Part shown: positions 1 to 8,039 of the stretch, in pieces | Layout of the letters: each line of letters begins with the position of its first letter | How positions within the stretch are numbered: position 1 is the first letter of the stretch | Assembly (NCBI GenBank): GCA_900318465.1 | Contig: ONKQ01000020.1 | Coordinates: 1-42,491, forward strand | Reading direction: 5' to 3' | DNA length: 42,491 bases | Origin: an uncultured Bacteroidales bacterium | GTDB lineage: Bacteria > Bacteroidota > Bacteroidia > Bacteroidales > F082 | Position numbers and translations under genes: made by a program | Notes under the pieces: model-generated | What the model was told of the DNA's origin: nothing | Seen by the model: the letters and a program-made list of their open reading frames with translations, nothing else | The model's database searches: none

Positions 1-109
1 CCGAAAAAGCCTTGCTACAACTATGGTGACCACCTACGGCGTTTTGCGCGGTATTCATTCCGGCATTGTGCAAAACGAGGTTGTTATGGACGATTTGTTC
101 CGACAATAA
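1..109 (+). CDS. C-terminal fragment of an AAA ATPase (cut by window edge)
   Basis: An open frame enters from the left edge (frame 2) and ends at a TAA at 107-109, giving 35 residues. The tail contains VTTYGV, a glycine, then IVQNEV and DDLF. The same spacing occurs at the end of the next gene (VTTFGV, DIVDSEV, ENLF), so this is probably the C-terminus of a paralogous ATPase of the archaeal-type ATPase family. The two would form a tandem pair about 250 bp apart. Function cannot be taken further from 35 residues. A hairpin follows directly after the stop. Confidence 0.6.
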   Translation, partial: RKSLATTMVTTYGVLRGIHSGIVQNEVVMDDLFRQ

Positions 110-114
110 CACTC

Positions 115-159
115 AAAAGTGTCCATATCTCAACAAAATTTCGAGTTATGGACGCTTTT
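115..159 (+). terminator. hairpin terminator after the ATPase fragment
   Basis: A 17-bp stem with two mismatches (115-131 paired with 143-159) and an 11-nt loop starts 5 nt after the stop codon. The right arm ends in TTTT. The rest of the gap to position 300 is AT-rich and shows nothing I can name. Confidence 0.55.
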
Positions 160-299
160 GCGACTTTCCTTGGTTCCCGAATAATCCCAATATTAAACCC
201 GTTCTTCTGATCAATCACCTATTAAAAGAAAAAGTTATGAGGTAAATGTACTTTATCTGAAAAAATGTTTGATATAAAGTACAAAAAGTTCGCACTTTT

Positions 300-332
300 T
301 TTGTTTTTGGTATGGATTTTTCAATACCTTTG
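300..332 (+). promoter_or_regulatory. Bacteroidetes-type promoter for the ATPase gene
   Basis: TTTG at 300-303 and TACCTTTG at 325-332 are separated by 21 nt, matching the -33/-7 pattern of the Bacteroidetes primary sigma factor. The ATG follows 23 nt later. Confidence 0.6.
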
Positions 333-355
333 CATCGTGATAAAAAGCATTTGGC

Positions 356-1792
356 ATGAAAACTTCCAAGATAATAGCCCGTGAGGCGGAAATGGCGGAA
401 TTGAAACGGTGTTACGAAAGTAACCGCTCGGAGTTCGTGATTGTGTATGGCCGAAGACGTGTGGGCAAGACTTTCCTTGTGGATACGTTTTTTGACAAGA
501 ATTATGATTTTACATACGTTGGTGGACACAAGTTGTCGAAGGTCAAGCAACTTCGTGGATTTGCGAAGGCTTTGAAAAAAGCGGCGGGACTCAAACTCCA
601 ACCCAAATTCTCTTCTTGGGAAGACGCCTTCGATGCGTTGGAGGAATATATTGAATCCCTCCCCGATGAGAAACGAAAAGTAATCTTTATAGATGAGATG
701 CCGTGGATTGACACGCCACAGTCGGAGTTTGTGGAAGCATTGGAGTCGTTTTGGAATGGTTGGGGCGTACGCAGAAAGGATATCATGTTTGTTGCCAGTG
801 GCTCTGCTTCTTCTTGGATGATGGATAAATTGGTGGATAATCCGGGAGGCCTTCATGCGAGAATCACCAACAACATCTATATTCGTCCTTTTACGTTGAA
901 GGAAACAGAGGAATATCTGTTCAGTCGAGGCATCAGATGGAGTAGATACCAGATTCTTCAGTTGTATATGGTAATGGGTGGTATTCCTTTCTATTTGAGT
1001 CTGTTGGATTCAGGACAAACGCTCATTGGAAATATAGATCGTTTGTTTTTCCGTAAGAATTCGGAACTTCGAACCGAGTTTGATGAATTGTATAACGCCG
1101 TTTTCAATAAAGCCGACAAATACCTTGAGATAGTGTCTCTTTTGAATGGGAACCACGACGGGATGACTTATACAGAACTTCAGGAATCCAGTTCTCTTGA
1201 AGGCGACCGATTGACCATTGTGCTGAAGAATTTGGAGCGTTGTGATTTTATTGTTTCGTACCAGCAGTATGGTAACAAGTCGAGGGGGACGCTTTATAGG
1301 CTGGTGGATTTTTATACCCTTTTCTACTACAAATTCATTGATGCTTTGGATAGCAAAGATGAGCAATGGTGGACACATAATTACAATTCCCATTCCGTGG
1401 AGTCATGGCAAGGATATGCTTTTGAATTGGTCTGCCTTACACACTTGCCGCAAATCAGAAAAAGCCTTGGGATTTCTGGTATCTCCACATCGGCTTCTTC
1501 GTGGCGTTATACTCCGCCCAAGAACGAGAAAGGAAAAAGGGCACAGATAGACCTTGTCATCGAAAGAGGCGACCGAACCATCAACCTTTGCGAAATGAAG
1601 TTTTGCGTAGGCTCTTATACTATCAAGAAAAACTATGCAACAGAGATTCGTAGCAGAATGCAACTGTTCAAGGACAAAGAAAAGACGGCTTATGCGTTGA
1701 ATTGCACTTTCGTCACCACTTTCGGTGTTGCAGAAGGCGTTAACAAAGATATAGTGGACTCGGAGGTGACTGCGGAGAATTTGTTCAGTTGA
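356..1792 (+). CDS. AAA ATPase with C-terminal nuclease-like domain
   Basis: A 478-residue protein with a Walker A motif (GRRRVGKT, residues 32-39) and Walker B (VIFIDE, 109-114), followed by a sensor-like VASGS near 146. This is the layout of the archaeal-type ATPase family (ATPase_2 with a DUF234-like C-terminus) found in many Bacteroidetes. The C-terminal part contains D399 and an E413-x-K415 signature that resembles the PD-(D/E)xK nuclease fold. The cellular role of this family is poorly known; toxin-like, defence and DNA-repair roles have been proposed, and nothing here decides. The ATG at 356 is preceded by a good promoter. The 3' end overlaps the convergent MATE gene by 8 bp. The upstream fragment is a likely paralogue. 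Confidence 0.85.
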   Translation: MKTSKIIAREAEMAELKRCYESNRSEFVIVYGRRRVGKTFLVDTFFDKNYDFTYVGGHKLSKVKQLRGFAKALKKAAGLKLQPKFSSWEDAFDALEEYIESLPDEKRKVIFIDEMPWIDTPQSEFVEALESFWNGWGVRRKDIMFVASGSASSWMMDKLVDNPGGLHARITNNIYIRPFTLKETEEYLFSRGIRWSRYQILQLYMVMGGIPFYLSLLDSGQTLIGNIDRLFFRKNSELRTEFDELYNAVFNKADKYLEIVSLLNGNHDGMTYTELQESSSLEGDRLTIVLKNLERCDFIVSYQQYGNKSRGTLYRLVDFYTLFYYKFIDALDSKDEQWWTHNYNSHSVESWQGYAFELVCLTHLPQIRKSLGISGISTSASSWRYTPPKNEKGKRAQIDLVIERGDRTINLCEMKFCVGSYTIKKNYATEIRSRMQLFKDKEKTAYALNCTFVTTFGVAEGVNKDIVDSEVTAENLFS

Positions 1793-3170
1793 GTGCCTTC
1801 GCCCCAAGTTCCCTGATAATCCCAACAGCAAACGGCAAAGAAGTCAAGAAAGTGCAAACATCAGCGGCAGCTTGGGCGGCTTCGAGGCCTGTGATGCCAA
1901 ACAGCCAAGGCATGATGAAAACGGCGGGCAGGAAATACAAACCTTGTCGGCACATCGAGAGCAAGGTGGCCTGCCATGTGTAGCCGATGTTCTGGAACAG
2001 CATGTTGGTCATGGTGCAAAGGCCCATCAAGGGGAAGGCGATACACTGCCAGCGCAAGGCCTGACTACCCACGCGGATGAGCTCGGGGTCTTCGCCACGG
2101 AACCATGAGATGATGTCGGGGGCGAAAATGTAGACCACCGATGCCAAAACAATCAGAAAGGCCGTGGAAAGCGTGATGCAAAACATATAACTCTCCTTGA
2201 CACGCGCATAGAGTTTGGCGCCAAAGTTATAGCCGCACACGGGCTGAAAGCCTTGCCCGAACCCGATAACGATGGCGAAGCAGAACATAGTGATGCGCGA
2301 CACGATAGTGAAAGCCGCCACAGTGGAGGCTTCGTTACCTGGAAGAGCATAATGCACCGCCATGCGGTTGAGGCTGATGGTGGCCACCACCGAAAGGGCT
2401 TGTCGCGCCAAAGAAGGCAAGCCGCCCCGCGTGATTTCCTTGTAATAGAATAAGGTGGGGGTGAAGTTTTTGAATTTGATATGCACATTACCCGGTCGCG
2501 AAGTGCCCCAAAGCAAGACGCACCAACCAAAACATTGGCTCACCGCCGTGGCCAACGATGCCCCACTAACACCCAAATCAAGCACAAAGATAAAGATAGG
2601 GTCAAGGATGATGTTGAGGATGGCACCCGAGGCGATGCCGATCATGCCGAAACGGGCGTTGCCTTGCAGTCGCAGTTGGTTGTTGAGGGTCAGCGACGAC
2701 ATCATGAAAGGCGTGGCCATCAGAATGAAACGGAGGTAGTCGTTGGAGTAGGGCAAGATGCTGTCGGTGGCACCCATCGCTCTTGATAAGGGCGAAATGA
2801 ACACAAGGCAAATCGCACCTGCCAAAGTGCCGATAATCAACGGGGTGAAAAAGCCAGTGGCCGCCATTTTTCCGGCGTTTTCGCCATGTTTGGCTCCCAA
2901 GGCGCGCGAAATATAGTTGCCCGAGCCATGCCCGAAAAAGAATCCGCAGGCGTTGATGAAAGCCATATAAGCGAAGGAGACACCCACACCTGCCACCGCC
3001 TCCGTGCTGAGATGACCCACGAAGAACGAGTCTACCATATTATAGATGGTGGTCACGAGCATACTGATGATGGTTGGCACGGCCATCTTGAGAATCAGCC
3101 TTTTGACGGGCTGCTCGGTCATCATCCGATAACGCTCGTTGAGCTTCCTTTCGTCGTTGATGTTTGACAT
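1785..3170 (-). CDS. MATE-family multidrug/Na+ exporter
   Basis: A 461-residue membrane protein with about twelve hydrophobic segments. The N-terminus (PVKRLILKMAVPTIISML, then YNMVDSFFVGHLS) is diagnostic of the MATE family, which exports cationic drugs and metabolites in exchange for Na+ or H+. The frame extends 18 codons further upstream, but the ATG at 3170 (MSNINDERKL) fits the family's usual N-terminus and lies downstream of a minus-strand -7 element (TATTTTTG, 3199-3192). Its promoter region lies back to back with that of exonuclease III. The substrate cannot be predicted from sequence. Confidence 0.9.
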   Translation of the reverse strand: MSNINDERKLNERYRMMTEQPVKRLILKMAVPTIISMLVTTIYNMVDSFFVGHLSTEAVAGVGVSFAYMAFINACGFFFGHGSGNYISRALGAKHGENAGKMAATGFFTPLIIGTLAGAICLVFISPLSRAMGATDSILPYSNDYLRFILMATPFMMSSLTLNNQLRLQGNARFGMIGIASGAILNIILDPIFIFVLDLGVSGASLATAVSQCFGWCVLLWGTSRPGNVHIKFKNFTPTLFYYKEITRGGLPSLARQALSVVATISLNRMAVHYALPGNEASTVAAFTIVSRITMFCFAIVIGFGQGFQPVCGYNFGAKLYARVKESYMFCITLSTAFLIVLASVVYIFAPDIISWFRGEDPELIRVGSQALRWQCIAFPLMGLCTMTNMLFQNIGYTWQATLLSMCRQGLYFLPAVFIMPWLFGITGLEAAQAAADVCTFLTSLPFAVGIIRELGAKALN

Positions 3171-3271
3171 GGTGAAGGTTGAAATCGAATGCAAAAATAG
3201 CCAATAATCAAGACGACTTGTCACCTCTTGCGGATAAATTCACTATCTTCGCGGCGTTAAATCATAATCCT

Positions 3272-4033
3272 ATGAAAATCGTCAGCTACAACGTGAACGG
3301 CATCCGTGCGGCCATCAACAAAGGCCTGCTGCAATGGATCAACGATTATCAACCTGATGTACTCTGCTTTCAAGAGCTGAAGGCCACGCCCGACCAAATC
3401 CCTTTGATGGACTTTGAGATGATGGGCTACCACCACTATTGGTTTCCCGCGCAGAAGAAAGGCTACAGCGGCGTGGGACTCATCACGAAACAAGAACCCG
3501 ACCATGTCGTTTACGGCATGAACGAGCCGCTTTACGACAACGAAGGCCGTTTCCTCCGCGCCGACTTTGGTGACCTTTCGGTAGTGAGCGTTTATCATCC
3601 TTCGGGAACCACGGGCGACGAGCGCCAAGCCTTCAAGATGGTGTGGTTGGACTTCTTCCGCCAATATGTCAACGAGTTAAGGAAGGAAAGGCCGCAGTTG
3701 GTGCTTTCGGGCGACTACAACATCTGCCACGAGGACATCGACATCAACAACCCAAGAAAACACGACACCTCGTCGGGATTCTTGCCCGAAGAACGCCAAT
3801 GGATGACGGACTTTTTGAGCGACGGTTACGTCGACAGCTTCCGTCAGCTCGTGAAGGAACCCAACCAATACAGCTGGTGGAGCTTCCGTGCCGGTGCCCG
3901 CGCCAAGAACCTCGGCTGGCGCATCGACTATCATGTTGTGACCGACAACCTCCGCGACCGCATTGCCGACGTGGGCATTCTGCCCCAAGTGATGCACTCC
4001 GACCACTGCCCCATCGTGCTCGATTTGAAATGA
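3272..4033 (+). CDS. xth: Exodeoxyribonuclease III (AP endonuclease)
   Basis: A 253-residue member of the exonuclease III/AP endonuclease family, which cuts DNA at abasic sites in base-excision repair and degrades 3' ends. Visible motifs are the start MKIVSYNVNGIRAA with the catalytic Asn, LCFQELKA with metal-binding Glu35, SGDYNICH, and the C-terminal SDHCPIVLDL with the catalytic Asp-His. The frame is open 31 codons upstream, but the ATG at 3272 gives the exact canonical N-terminus. A weak -7 element (TATCTTCG, 3244-3251) lies just upstream. The tRNA-Arg promoter begins 16 nt after the stop. Confidence 0.95.
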   Translation: MKIVSYNVNGIRAAINKGLLQWINDYQPDVLCFQELKATPDQIPLMDFEMMGYHHYWFPAQKKGYSGVGLITKQEPDHVVYGMNEPLYDNEGRFLRADFGDLSVVSVYHPSGTTGDERQAFKMVWLDFFRQYVNELRKERPQLVLSGDYNICHEDIDINNPRKHDTSSGFLPEERQWMTDFLSDGYVDSFRQLVKEPNQYSWWSFRAGARAKNLGWRIDYHVVTDNLRDRIADVGILPQVMHSDHCPIVLDLK

Positions 4034-4048
4034 TTTTCAACAGAAGTC

Positions 4049-4077
4049 TTGCAATTCCGAAAAATTCCGTACTTTTG
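4049..4077 (+). promoter_or_regulatory. promoter of tRNA-Arg
   Basis: TTG at 4049-4051 and TACTTTTG at 4070-4077 with 18-nt spacing match the Bacteroidetes consensus. The tRNA 5' end lies 18 nt downstream. Confidence 0.65.
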
Positions 4078-4095
4078 CAACGGTTTTAATCCGCT

Positions 4096-4170
4096 GGCCT
4101 TATAGTTCAAGGGATAGAACGGAAGTTTCCTAAACTTTAAATCTAGGTTCGAGTCCTAGTGGGGCTACCA
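4096..4170 (+). tRNA. tRNA-Arg (anticodon CCU)
   Basis: A full cloverleaf can be folded by eye: acceptor stem GGCCTTA with TGGGGCT (G-U pairs at 1-72 and inside the stem), D stem GTTC/GAAC, anticodon stem GAAGT/ACTTT with loop TTCCTAA, and T stem CTAGG/CCTAG with loop TTCGAGT. The anticodon is CCT, reading AGG. The CCA end is encoded. The terminal G-U pair at 1-72 is somewhat unusual. The gene has its own promoter and terminator, so it is a single-gene unit. Confidence 0.93.
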
Positions 4171-4171
4171 T

Positions 4172-4208
4172 CCTAACCAACTGAAACAATGTTGGTTAGG
4201 TATTTTTG
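4172..4208 (+). terminator. intrinsic terminator of tRNA-Arg
   Basis: A perfect 10-bp stem (CCTAACCAAC with GTTGGTTAGG), a 9-nt loop, then TATTTTTG. It begins 2 nt after the tRNA CCA. Confidence 0.85.
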
Positions 4209-4213
4209 TTATT

Positions 4214-4855
4214 ATGGCTAAGAATAAGTTTTACGTCGTTTGGCAGGGCCGCAACCCGGGCGTTTACAGCAGTTGGGAGACTTGCGAGAAGGAAGTTGCA
4301 GGCTGCAACGGAGCCAAGTTTAAGGGCTTCCCCGACCGCCTGAGTGCCGAAACCGCTTTCAAGGAAGGTCCCGAGAAATATTGGGGCAAGGACGTGGCGC
4401 CCCTTATCGACCTTTCAACGGCAAAGGAGCAACCCTTGAGTCCGGCCATTGCAGTGGACGCTGCTTGTGCAGGCAACCCTGGAAAGATGGAGTATCAGGG
4501 CGTGTTTGTTGACTTTGCCACCCAACCCGTGACAAGAAAGCAATTGTTCAGCAGCCCCGTTTTTGAGAACGGCACCAACAATATCGGCGAGTTCTTGGCC
4601 ATCGTTCACGCGCTTGCCTTGGAGAAGAAAAACGGTTGGAATTGGCCTATTTACAGCGACTCGGTCAATGCGCAACTTTGGGTGAAGCAGAAAAAATGCA
4701 AGACCAAATTGCAGCGCAACGCCAAGAACGACTACCTTTTCCAACTGATTGAACGCGCCGAGAATTGGTTGAACGCCAATACTGTGGAAGTGAAAGTTTT
4801 GAAATGGAAAACGGAAATTTGGGGCGAAATTCCCGCCGATTTCGGCAGGAAATGA
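4214..4855 (+). CDS. rnhA: Ribonuclease H with N-terminal viroplasmin (hybrid-binding) domain
   Basis: A 213-residue type 1 RNase H, which degrades the RNA strand of RNA-DNA hybrids. Residues 1-50 (KFYVVWQGRNPGVYSSW, then FKGFPD and AF) form the viroplasmin-like hybrid-binding domain also seen in eukaryotic RNase H1. The catalytic domain shows D82 (VDAACAGNPG), E126 (NNIGEF), D149 (YSDS) and D209 (IPADFGR), so all four metal-binding acidic residues are present. The two-domain form is normal in Bacteroidetes. The ATG lies directly after the tRNA terminator, so transcription probably starts within or just before that short gap. Confidence 0.93.
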   Translation: MAKNKFYVVWQGRNPGVYSSWETCEKEVAGCNGAKFKGFPDRLSAETAFKEGPEKYWGKDVAPLIDLSTAKEQPLSPAIAVDAACAGNPGKMEYQGVFVDFATQPVTRKQLFSSPVFENGTNNIGEFLAIVHALALEKKNGWNWPIYSDSVNAQLWVKQKKCKTKLQRNAKNDYLFQLIERAENWLNANTVEVKVLKWKTEIWGEIPADFGRK

Positions 4856-4905
4856 AAACTTTCTTACTTTTACCGCCTGAAATCGTAGGTTAAACAAGAT
4901 AGAAG

Positions 4906-5646
4906 ATGCTCAAATACGACTCGTATTACTTCCAATGTCCGCATTGCCAAGCTTGGCTCGAAGGTCGCAACCTGAAGGCCGAGATGGTCAACCAGTCTAT
5001 CTTGTATTCTGACGGTAAAGTGCTGAACGACAACCTTATCACCACACCACAGAAGATGCTGATGTGCCCTTCGTGCAGCCATGTCTTTTGGATTGAAAAG
5101 CCTGTCGAGCCGCTCATCACTTTCGAGAAACCCGAGGCAGAAATCTATTCGTGGAACACGTGGCGATTCTTTGGCATCAGCTTCTCCGACAACAAGGGCA
5201 AGCTGGCCCTCATCAACCACTACAAGACTTTCCTGAAGAAAAGCCACTACGACCCCAAGAAGGAGATTTACCTGCGGCGTTTCCTGTGGTGGGCCTACAA
5301 CGACCTGCATCGCAACCACCAGCATGTGCGCCTGAAATACTTGCTCAATGGGTTCATGAGTTTCGGTGTGTGGCACGAAAACCGCAAGATGATACTCGGT
5401 GGCGAGAAGCTTTTCATCAAGAATATCAAGGACTTCAACGACAATCTGAAACGCCTTTTGGCTTTGTTGGAAAAACATCCCGAAGAGCAGATTGACCTTG
5501 AGGTGCCGGAGATTTACCGCGAGTTGCGCCAGTTCGACAAGGCCAAGGAACTGCTCGACCAAGTGGGCAGCCGCACCCATTTCACCAACGAAATGCTGCG
5601 TCACTCCAAATGGAAGGACTCACGGGTCTTCATGGTTTCAGGCTAA
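4906..5646 (+). CDS. Zinc-ribbon protein of unknown function
   Basis: A 246-residue cytosolic protein without signal peptide. It begins with a likely zinc ribbon formed by CPHC (residues 11-14) and CPSC (54-57). The middle is rich in aromatic and charged residues. The C-terminal half (EEQIDLEVPEIYRELRQF, then KAKELLDQV) looks alpha-helical and TPR-like. I do not recognise the family. It lies 50 bp after rnhA on the same strand and ends 4 bp from the convergent PdxA-like gene, so it could be co-transcribed with rnhA. Confidence 0.75.
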   Translation: MLKYDSYYFQCPHCQAWLEGRNLKAEMVNQSILYSDGKVLNDNLITTPQKMLMCPSCSHVFWIEKPVEPLITFEKPEAEIYSWNTWRFFGISFSDNKGKLALINHYKTFLKKSHYDPKKEIYLRRFLWWAYNDLHRNHQHVRLKYLLNGFMSFGVWHENRKMILGGEKLFIKNIKDFNDNLKRLLALLEKHPEEQIDLEVPEIYRELRQFDKAKELLDQVGSRTHFTNEMLRHSKWKDSRVFMVSG

Positions 5647-5650
5647 AGCA

Positions 5651-6685
5651 TCACTCAGACGATTTCTCTTTTGAGGGCAAAACCTCAGAATCTTTCCGTT
5701 GGTGGACAATATCCATTGCGAGATAAATGGCCTTGCGCAACGGGTCGGGCGAGGCTTGGTTGGTGTTGGCAATGTCGAATCCCGGACCGTGCAAAGGCGC
5801 AGTGCAAACCGCCGAAAGTCCAGCCCAATAGCAAGCGCCTCCGTTGACCGACAGCAACTTGAACGGCATGACACCCTGCTCGTATGTCATGGCCAAAACC
5901 GCATCGTATTTCTTCCAAGCCCCATTTACGAAAATGCGACCGGGCGAGAACGGCCCAAAGGCATAAACGCCCCGTTTCTGGGCTTCCTTGATGGCAGGTG
6001 TCACACAATCGTTATCCGTGGCGCTGCCCAACTCGCCCGCATGAGGATTGAGACCCATCACGGCAATCTTGGGCGCATTGAGGCCGAAATCGGTCTTCAA
6101 AGCCTTCGACAGAACCTCCAACTTGCGAACCACAAGCGCGGTATCTATCTTTTCGACGGCCTCCCGCAAAGGAACGTCATCGGTGACCAAACCGACACGC
6201 ATGAAGTCGCTTACCAACACCCGAAGTATATCAGGATTGTTGAAAACAGCGGCAAAAACTTGAGCTTGTTTCGTGTCCACAGCAAGGCTCGACGGTGTTG
6301 TCACAAGAGCGTCAAGGTGCTCGTTGCGCAAGTCCTCAATGCCCATCTTCAGCGACAACTTCGACATTTCGACAGAGACCTGCGTGGATTGCCCAGGCTC
6401 AATCTTCAACTCGCCATCAACAATGTTGATGATGTTGAATTTCTGCGCCCAAGCTTGTCGCACGTCGCGAGTGAGCGAGTAGTTGAAATCCTCGATTTCG
6501 AAGTTCTTTTTGTAGTACGACAACACCTTCGACTGACCGTAGAGCACGGGCGTCAGCAGAGTTAAGATACGTGCATCGGCAAAGGCTTTAAGGATGGTTT
6601 CATACGAGATGCCGTTAATGTCGCCGTGGGTCAAGCCCAAGCGTGGGGTCTGTAAGGATTGAGGTTTGTCTTGCATAGTTGCCAT
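5651..6685 (-). CDS. Divergent PdxA-like protein (4-hydroxythreonine-4-phosphate dehydrogenase family)
   Basis: About 344 residues, clearly PdxA-like: LTHGDINGISYETILK at the N-terminus, VMGLNPHAGELG in the middle and LHGPGFDIA near the end. PdxA oxidises 4-phosphohydroxy-L-threonine in vitamin B6 synthesis and binds a divalent metal through three histidines. Here only the NPHAGE histidine is kept. The TTHxPL histidine is Asp (TDDVPL) and the YHDQG histidine is Tyr (TYEQG). The usual GHTE segment and the active-site DHGTA are also altered. The start at 6685 (MATMQDK) is the first ATG after a promoter-like element; ATG 6676 is the alternative. It may be a changed-function or inactive paralogue. 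Confidence 0.75.
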   Translation of the reverse strand: MATMQDKPQSLQTPRLGLTHGDINGISYETILKAFADARILTLLTPVLYGQSKVLSYYKKNFEIEDFNYSLTRDVRQAWAQKFNIINIVDGELKIEPGQSTQVSVEMSKLSLKMGIEDLRNEHLDALVTTPSSLAVDTKQAQVFAAVFNNPDILRVLVSDFMRVGLVTDDVPLREAVEKIDTALVVRKLEVLSKALKTDFGLNAPKIAVMGLNPHAGELGSATDNDCVTPAIKEAQKRGVYAFGPFSPGRIFVNGAWKKYDAVLAMTYEQGVMPFKLLSVNGGACYWAGLSAVCTAPLHGPGFDIANTNQASPDPLRKAIYLAMDIVHQRKDSEVLPSKEKSSE

Positions 6686-6721
6686 TTTTATCGGACTGAA
6701 ATTCAACGTGAAATCAGCCCT

Positions 6722-6751
6722 CAAAATTAGACAATAAAATTAAACAAACAA
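6722..6751 (-). promoter_or_regulatory. minus-strand promoter of the PdxA-like gene
   Basis: On the minus strand TTG (6751-6749) and TAATTTTG (6729-6722) are 19 nt apart. This would give the PdxA-like gene its own transcript even though the Kdo transferase gene lies just upstream on the same strand. Confidence 0.5.
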
Positions 6752-6755
6752 CACT

Positions 6756-8030
6756 TCAAGCCTTTTTTTGCAAAAAAAGGATATTTTTGAAGCCTTCCAT
6801 GATCTTTTCGGTGGCTCCAACCTGCTGCTCCAAATAGGTTTTGCACGTCGCTGACGCCTTGTTGAAAAACGCCTCATCGTTCATCAAACGGCTGAAAATA
6901 TCCTCCAATCCGGCAGCATCGTTGACAGAAAACGCGCCTTGCATGGCCACCAAATCCACAGCTTCCTTGAAACTGCCGTATTTCGGCCCAAACACCACGG
7001 GACAGCCAAAAGTGACAGGCTCCTGAATGTTGTGGATATTGACGCCGAAGCCACCGCCGATGTAGACAAACCGCGCATATTGGTAGAGTTGCGAAAGGAT
7101 CCCAATCGTGTCAACAATCAGTATTTTCGTTGGTTGATTGGCATTGATACCCGTATAACGCTGCGCCTCGGGGAACATGGCCTCGATTTGTGCGACATGA
7201 CTTTCCGAGACATCGTGCGGCGCAATGACAAGACAATAATCGACGGGAAGTTTCGGCACAAAAGCCTCAAGCAGTTTCTCGTCGGGCGGCCATGTGCTTC
7301 CAGCGATGATACATTTCCGACCGCCGATAAACTTTTCGACTTCGGGGAAAGGTCGGGCTTGTTTTGCAATGGCTGCCACACGGTCGAAACGGGTGTCGCC
7401 GCACACGGTATAGTTGTCGAAGCCATTCTCTTTCAGCAAGGTAGCGGTCGTCTCGTCCTGCACAAAGAAATGCGTCACATTGAGCAACTGCTTGCGGAAC
7501 CAATTGCCATACGACTTGAAGAAATACGACTTTTCATCGAATATCAACGAGATATAGAATAACGGAATGTCCGCATTTTTCAAGGCTCGCATATAGTTGA
7601 ACCAAAACTCGTACTTGATGAAGAAAGCAGCCACAAAATGATGCCGATGCAACCATTTTTTGGCATGGAAGGCGGTGTCGGAAGGCAGATACAGCACCTC
7701 GTCGGCCAAGGGATAGTCCTTGCGCACCTCGTAGCCCGAAGGCGAGAAAAACGACAGCAAAATCTTGAATTGCGGATAATCCTTCTTGATGGCTTCGATG
7801 ACAGGTCTCCCCTGCTCAAACTCGCCCAACGAGGCAGCATGAAACCAAATCCAGTCGCCGTCGGTCGCAGGCACGTTGCCCTTGTGTCTGCCCAAAAGTT
7901 TATCTATGATTTTCAGCTCTTTGCGTTGCTTTCGCCGACCTTCCACCCATTGCTTGGCCTTGGCATTGCCGAAAAAGGCCGCCACGCGCACACCCAAAGC
8001 ATAAAGCAAGACCCCAAGAGTAAAAAGCAT
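6756..8030 (-). CDS. waaA: 3-deoxy-D-manno-octulosonic acid (Kdo) transferase
   Basis: A 424-residue GT-B glycosyltransferase that adds Kdo to lipid A precursor at the inner membrane. Visible are the N-terminal membrane anchor (MLFTLGVLLYALGVRVAAFF), FHAASLGEFEQGRPVI with the catalytic Glu, SFFSPSGYE, IIAGSTWPPDEKLL, YIGGGFG and the acidic nucleotide-binding region before FGPKYGSF. Length matches the family. The frame opens at a TTG at 8036, but the ATG at 8030 gives the better N-terminus. It starts 9 nt after the stop of the upstream beta-barrel gene, so the two form an operon. Confidence 0.93.
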   Translation of the reverse strand: MLFTLGVLLYALGVRVAAFFGNAKAKQWVEGRRKQRKELKIIDKLLGRHKGNVPATDGDWIWFHAASLGEFEQGRPVIEAIKKDYPQFKILLSFFSPSGYEVRKDYPLADEVLYLPSDTAFHAKKWLHRHHFVAAFFIKYEFWFNYMRALKNADIPLFYISLIFDEKSYFFKSYGNWFRKQLLNVTHFFVQDETTATLLKENGFDNYTVCGDTRFDRVAAIAKQARPFPEVEKFIGGRKCIIAGSTWPPDEKLLEAFVPKLPVDYCLVIAPHDVSESHVAQIEAMFPEAQRYTGINANQPTKILIVDTIGILSQLYQYARFVYIGGGFGVNIHNIQEPVTFGCPVVFGPKYGSFKEAVDLVAMQGAFSVNDAAGLEDIFSRLMNDEAFFNKASATCKTYLEQQVGATEKIMEGFKNILFLQKKA

Positions 8031-8039
8031 CGCCAAGTC

